DNA from: Chitinophagaceae bacterium
GTDB lineage: Bacteria > Bacteroidota > Bacteroidia > Chitinophagales > Chitinophagaceae
Reading direction: 5' to 3'
DNA length: 64,000 nt
NCBI GenBank assembly: GCA_022843585.1
Contig: JALHNJ010000009.1
Coordinates: 62,001 to 126,000, forward strand
Shown in pieces: positions 61,955 through 64,000 of the stretch. The position numbers and the translations under genes are program-made. How positions within the stretch are numbered: the first letter of the stretch is position 1; each line of letters begins with the position of its first letter. The notes below the pieces were generated by a model. The model was given only the letters and a program-made list of their open reading frames with translations, had not been told where the DNA came from and did not search any database.

Positions 61955-64000
61955 ATGAAAAAAATCATGCTTTTTGTTCTTCTGCCCATTCAATTATTTG
62001 GTCAATCTTTTACCAACCAGGAAATTGCCCGTTGGGAAAAACAATCCAAACAAGTAACCATTATCCGGGACAATTGGGGCATTCCCCACATTTATGGTAA
62101 ATCCGATGCCGATGCTGTGTTTGGTTTATTGTATGCACAATGCGAAGACGATTTCAAAAGAGTAGAAATGAACTACATTGAAAAGTTGGGCAGAATGAGT
62201 GAAGTAAAAGGGGAGAGTTCAATGCAGGATGATCTATATATTAAATTAATTATTGATTCTGCCGAAGCAGTAGCTGATTATAAAAAAAGTCCGCTGTGGT
62301 TGCAAAAATTATTGAATGCGTATGCAGATGGAATTAATTACTATCTCTATAAACATCCGGAAGTAAAACCAGCTTTACTTACCCGTTTTAAACCCTGGTA
62401 TCAATTACTTTGGACCGATGGTAGCATCGGTGCTATTAGTACCGGTGATATCACGGAGAATGATGTAAAGAAATTTTACTTAGGTGATACTGCTCCGGCC
62501 ATTGCTAAAACAAAAGATTTTTTTGAAGAACAAACCATTGGCTCTAATGGATTTGCTATTGCTCCATCCAAAACTGCGTCAGGTAATGCCATTTTGTATA
62601 TCAACCCGCATGTTACTTTTTATTTCCGTCCGGAAGTACAGGTAGTAAGTGAGGAAGGATTGAATGTGTATGGTGCCGTTACCTGGGGCCAGTTTTTCGT
62701 TTACCAGGGCTTTAATCAATATTGTGGTTGGATGCACACCTCGGGTAATATGGATGTAGCAGATATGTACAAGGAGAAAATTGTAAAAAAGAACGACAAG
62801 CTTTTTTATGAGTACAACAACACATTAAAACCTGTTACTCAAAAATTAATTACACTTCGTTATAAGAAAGATGATGTGATTCATACAAAAGCCATCACTA
62901 CCTATTATACACATCATGGCCCTATCATGGCCAATCGCAACGGGCAATGGATAAGTGTACGAGGTTATAACCGTTCACTGCAAAGTTTGATGCAAAGTTT
63001 TCTGAGAACCAAAACAAAGGGCTTAGAAGATTACAAAAAGAATATGGCCATGCTTGCCAATACATCTAACAACACTGTATTTGCAGACAACAAAGGAAAT
63101 ATTGCTTACTGGCATGGGAACTATATGCCCCGCAGAGATAAAAAATTAAACTGGAGTTTGCCTGTTGATGGTACCACTTCGGCTACTGAGTGGAAAGGTT
63201 TGCATCCATTAAACGAAACAGTACATGTTTATAATCCCGCAACCGGCTGGATACAAAATTGCAATTCCACTCCTTTTACTGTTTCAGGTACAAGCAGTCC
63301 GAAAAAAGAAAACTACCCAGCCTATATGGCACCGGACGGTGAAAATTTTCGGGGTGTTAATGCAGCAAGAGTGTTAGCCAATGAAAACAAATTCACTATA
63401 GAAAAAACAATTGCGGCGGGATACGACAGAAAATTAACTGCTTTTGAAATACTGGTTCCGGCGTTGGTGAGTTCCTTTGAAAAAAATATTTCTTCCACTG
63501 ATTCTTTATTTACAGTTTTAGCCGAGCCCATTCAACTATTAAAAAATTGGGATTACAATTCATCGGAAAGTTCTGTAGTTACTACATTGGCTATAGAGTG
63601 GGCCCAAAAACTAACCGCTTCTATTCAACGGGTATATATTGATGAAGGTTGGGATGACCAGGTAACATTGGTAAAAAAGTTTGCTGCTACAGCATCTGCT
63701 CAAGAATTACTTCCGCCATTAGCAACTGTTATAAAAGAGTTGACTACTAAATTTGGTACATGGCAAATGCCCTGGGGAGAGATCAATCGCTACCAACGCA
63801 TCTCCAGCGATATTGTACAGAAATATAAAGATGACCAGCCGAGTTTTCCAGTTGGTTTTGCTTCTGCATCCTGGGGGCAGTTACCTTCTTATAATAGTCG
63901 CTATTATCCAGGTACCAATAAAAGATATGGTGTAAGTGGCAATAGTTTTATATGTGCTGTAGAGTTTGGTGAAAAAATAAAAGCAAAATCATTATTAGCT
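61955..64000 (+). CDS. Penicillin acylase family protein (3' end outside window)
   Basis: Begins MKKIMLFVLLPIQLFGQSF, a signal peptide, and stays open for 682 codons to the end of the window. Penicillin amidase family features: VTIIRDNWGIPHIYGKSDADAVFG at the N-terminus, EQTIGSNGFAIAPSKTASG with the N-terminal nucleophile Ser197 created by autoprocessing, and later blocks FADNKGNIAYWHGNYMPRR. Acts on N-acyl compounds (beta-lactams, acyl-homoserine lactones or acyl peptides). Incomplete at the 3' end. Confidence 0.9.
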   Translation, partial: MKKIMLFVLLPIQLFGQSFTNQEIARWEKQSKQVTIIRDNWGIPHIYGKSDADAVFGLLYAQCEDDFKRVEMNYIEKLGRMSEVKGESSMQDDLYIKLIIDSAEAVADYKKSPLWLQKLLNAYADGINYYLYKHPEVKPALLTRFKPWYQLLWTDGSIGAISTGDITENDVKKFYLGDTAPAIAKTKDFFEEQTIGSNGFAIAPSKTASGNAILYINPHVTFYFRPEVQVVSEEGLNVYGAVTWGQFFVYQGFNQYCGWMHTSGNMDVADMYKEKIVKKNDKLFYEYNNTLKPVTQKLITLRYKKDDVIHTKAITTYYTHHGPIMANRNGQWISVRGYNRSLQSLMQSFLRTKTKGLEDYKKNMAMLANTSNNTVFADNKGNIAYWHGNYMPRRDKKLNWSLPVDGTTSATEWKGLHPLNETVHVYNPATGWIQNCNSTPFTVSGTSSPKKENYPAYMAPDGENFRGVNAARVLANENKFTIEKTIAAGYDRKLTAFEILVPALVSSFEKNISSTDSLFTVLAEPIQLLKNWDYNSSESSVVTTLAIEWAQKLTASIQRVYIDEGWDDQVTLVKKFAATASAQELLPPLATVIKELTTKFGTWQMPWGEINRYQRISSDIVQKYKDDQPSFPVGFASASWGQLPSYNSRYYPGTNKRYGVSGNSFICAVEFGEKIKAKSLLA

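Overview
The window is AT-rich DNA from a Bacteroidota bacterium, most likely of the family Chitinophagaceae or a close relative. This rests on the alternative complex III plus aa3 oxidase gene set, on DUF3078, DUF6787, DUF5522 and DUF3857 family proteins, on many secreted proteins starting MKK and cut after a Ser/Ala-Gln, on TAnnTTTG promoter boxes with few Shine-Dalgarno sequences, and on a respiratory Tat-variant subunit. No genus can be fixed from the sequence alone. There is no rRNA, CRISPR array, transposase or prophage.

Layout. 1-8.5 kb: a family 2 glycosyltransferase, an OppC/DppC-type permease, an Lrp/AsnC regulator, an unusual structured RNA with tRNA-like ends (3019-3197) with its own promoter and terminator, two tandem DUF3078 proteins, trmB overlapping a small cysteine-rich gene, an alkyltransferase-like DNA-binding protein, a candidate minus-strand small RNA, and cardiolipin synthase. 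8.5-15.2 kb: a DUF457 membrane hydrolase, a small lipoprotein, a sigma-54 activator divergent from a receiver-only protein that has a sigma-54 promoter match, a CHASE3 histidine kinase, an FAD oxidoreductase and Dps. 15.3-18.0 kb: small envelope proteins (DUF1328, lmo0937-like, YtxH, holin-X-like) and an AI-2E family permease; with Dps this looks like a stress or stationary-phase envelope group.

18.0-34.3 kb (minus strand) is the respiratory core: actABCDEF (alternative complex III, quinol to cytochrome c), then cytochrome oxidase subunits II and I, heme O synthase, two subunit III genes, subunit IV, an intrinsic terminator, SCO copper chaperone and DUF420. Electrons would pass from menaquinol through ActB and the ActA/ActE hemes to CuA of subunit II and then oxygen.

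34.5-64 kb: a DUF6787 protein, a TPR protein, purN, then a long plus-strand run of mostly exported proteins: two serine beta-lactamase-fold hydrolases, two amidohydrolases, a DUF885 metalloprotease, an esterase, SnoaL-like proteins, an agmatine-deiminase-like lipoprotein, two DUF3857 transglutaminase-fold proteins and the start of a penicillin acylase. Embedded here is a tight array of six paralogous single-pass membrane proteins (42337-46906) sharing a His-rich N-terminus and a common tail, followed by a DUF1624 acyltransferase-like gene.

The two signals I consider most likely to be undescribed are the tRNA-like RNA at 3.0-3.2 kb and the six-gene membrane paralogue array at 42.3-46.9 kb.
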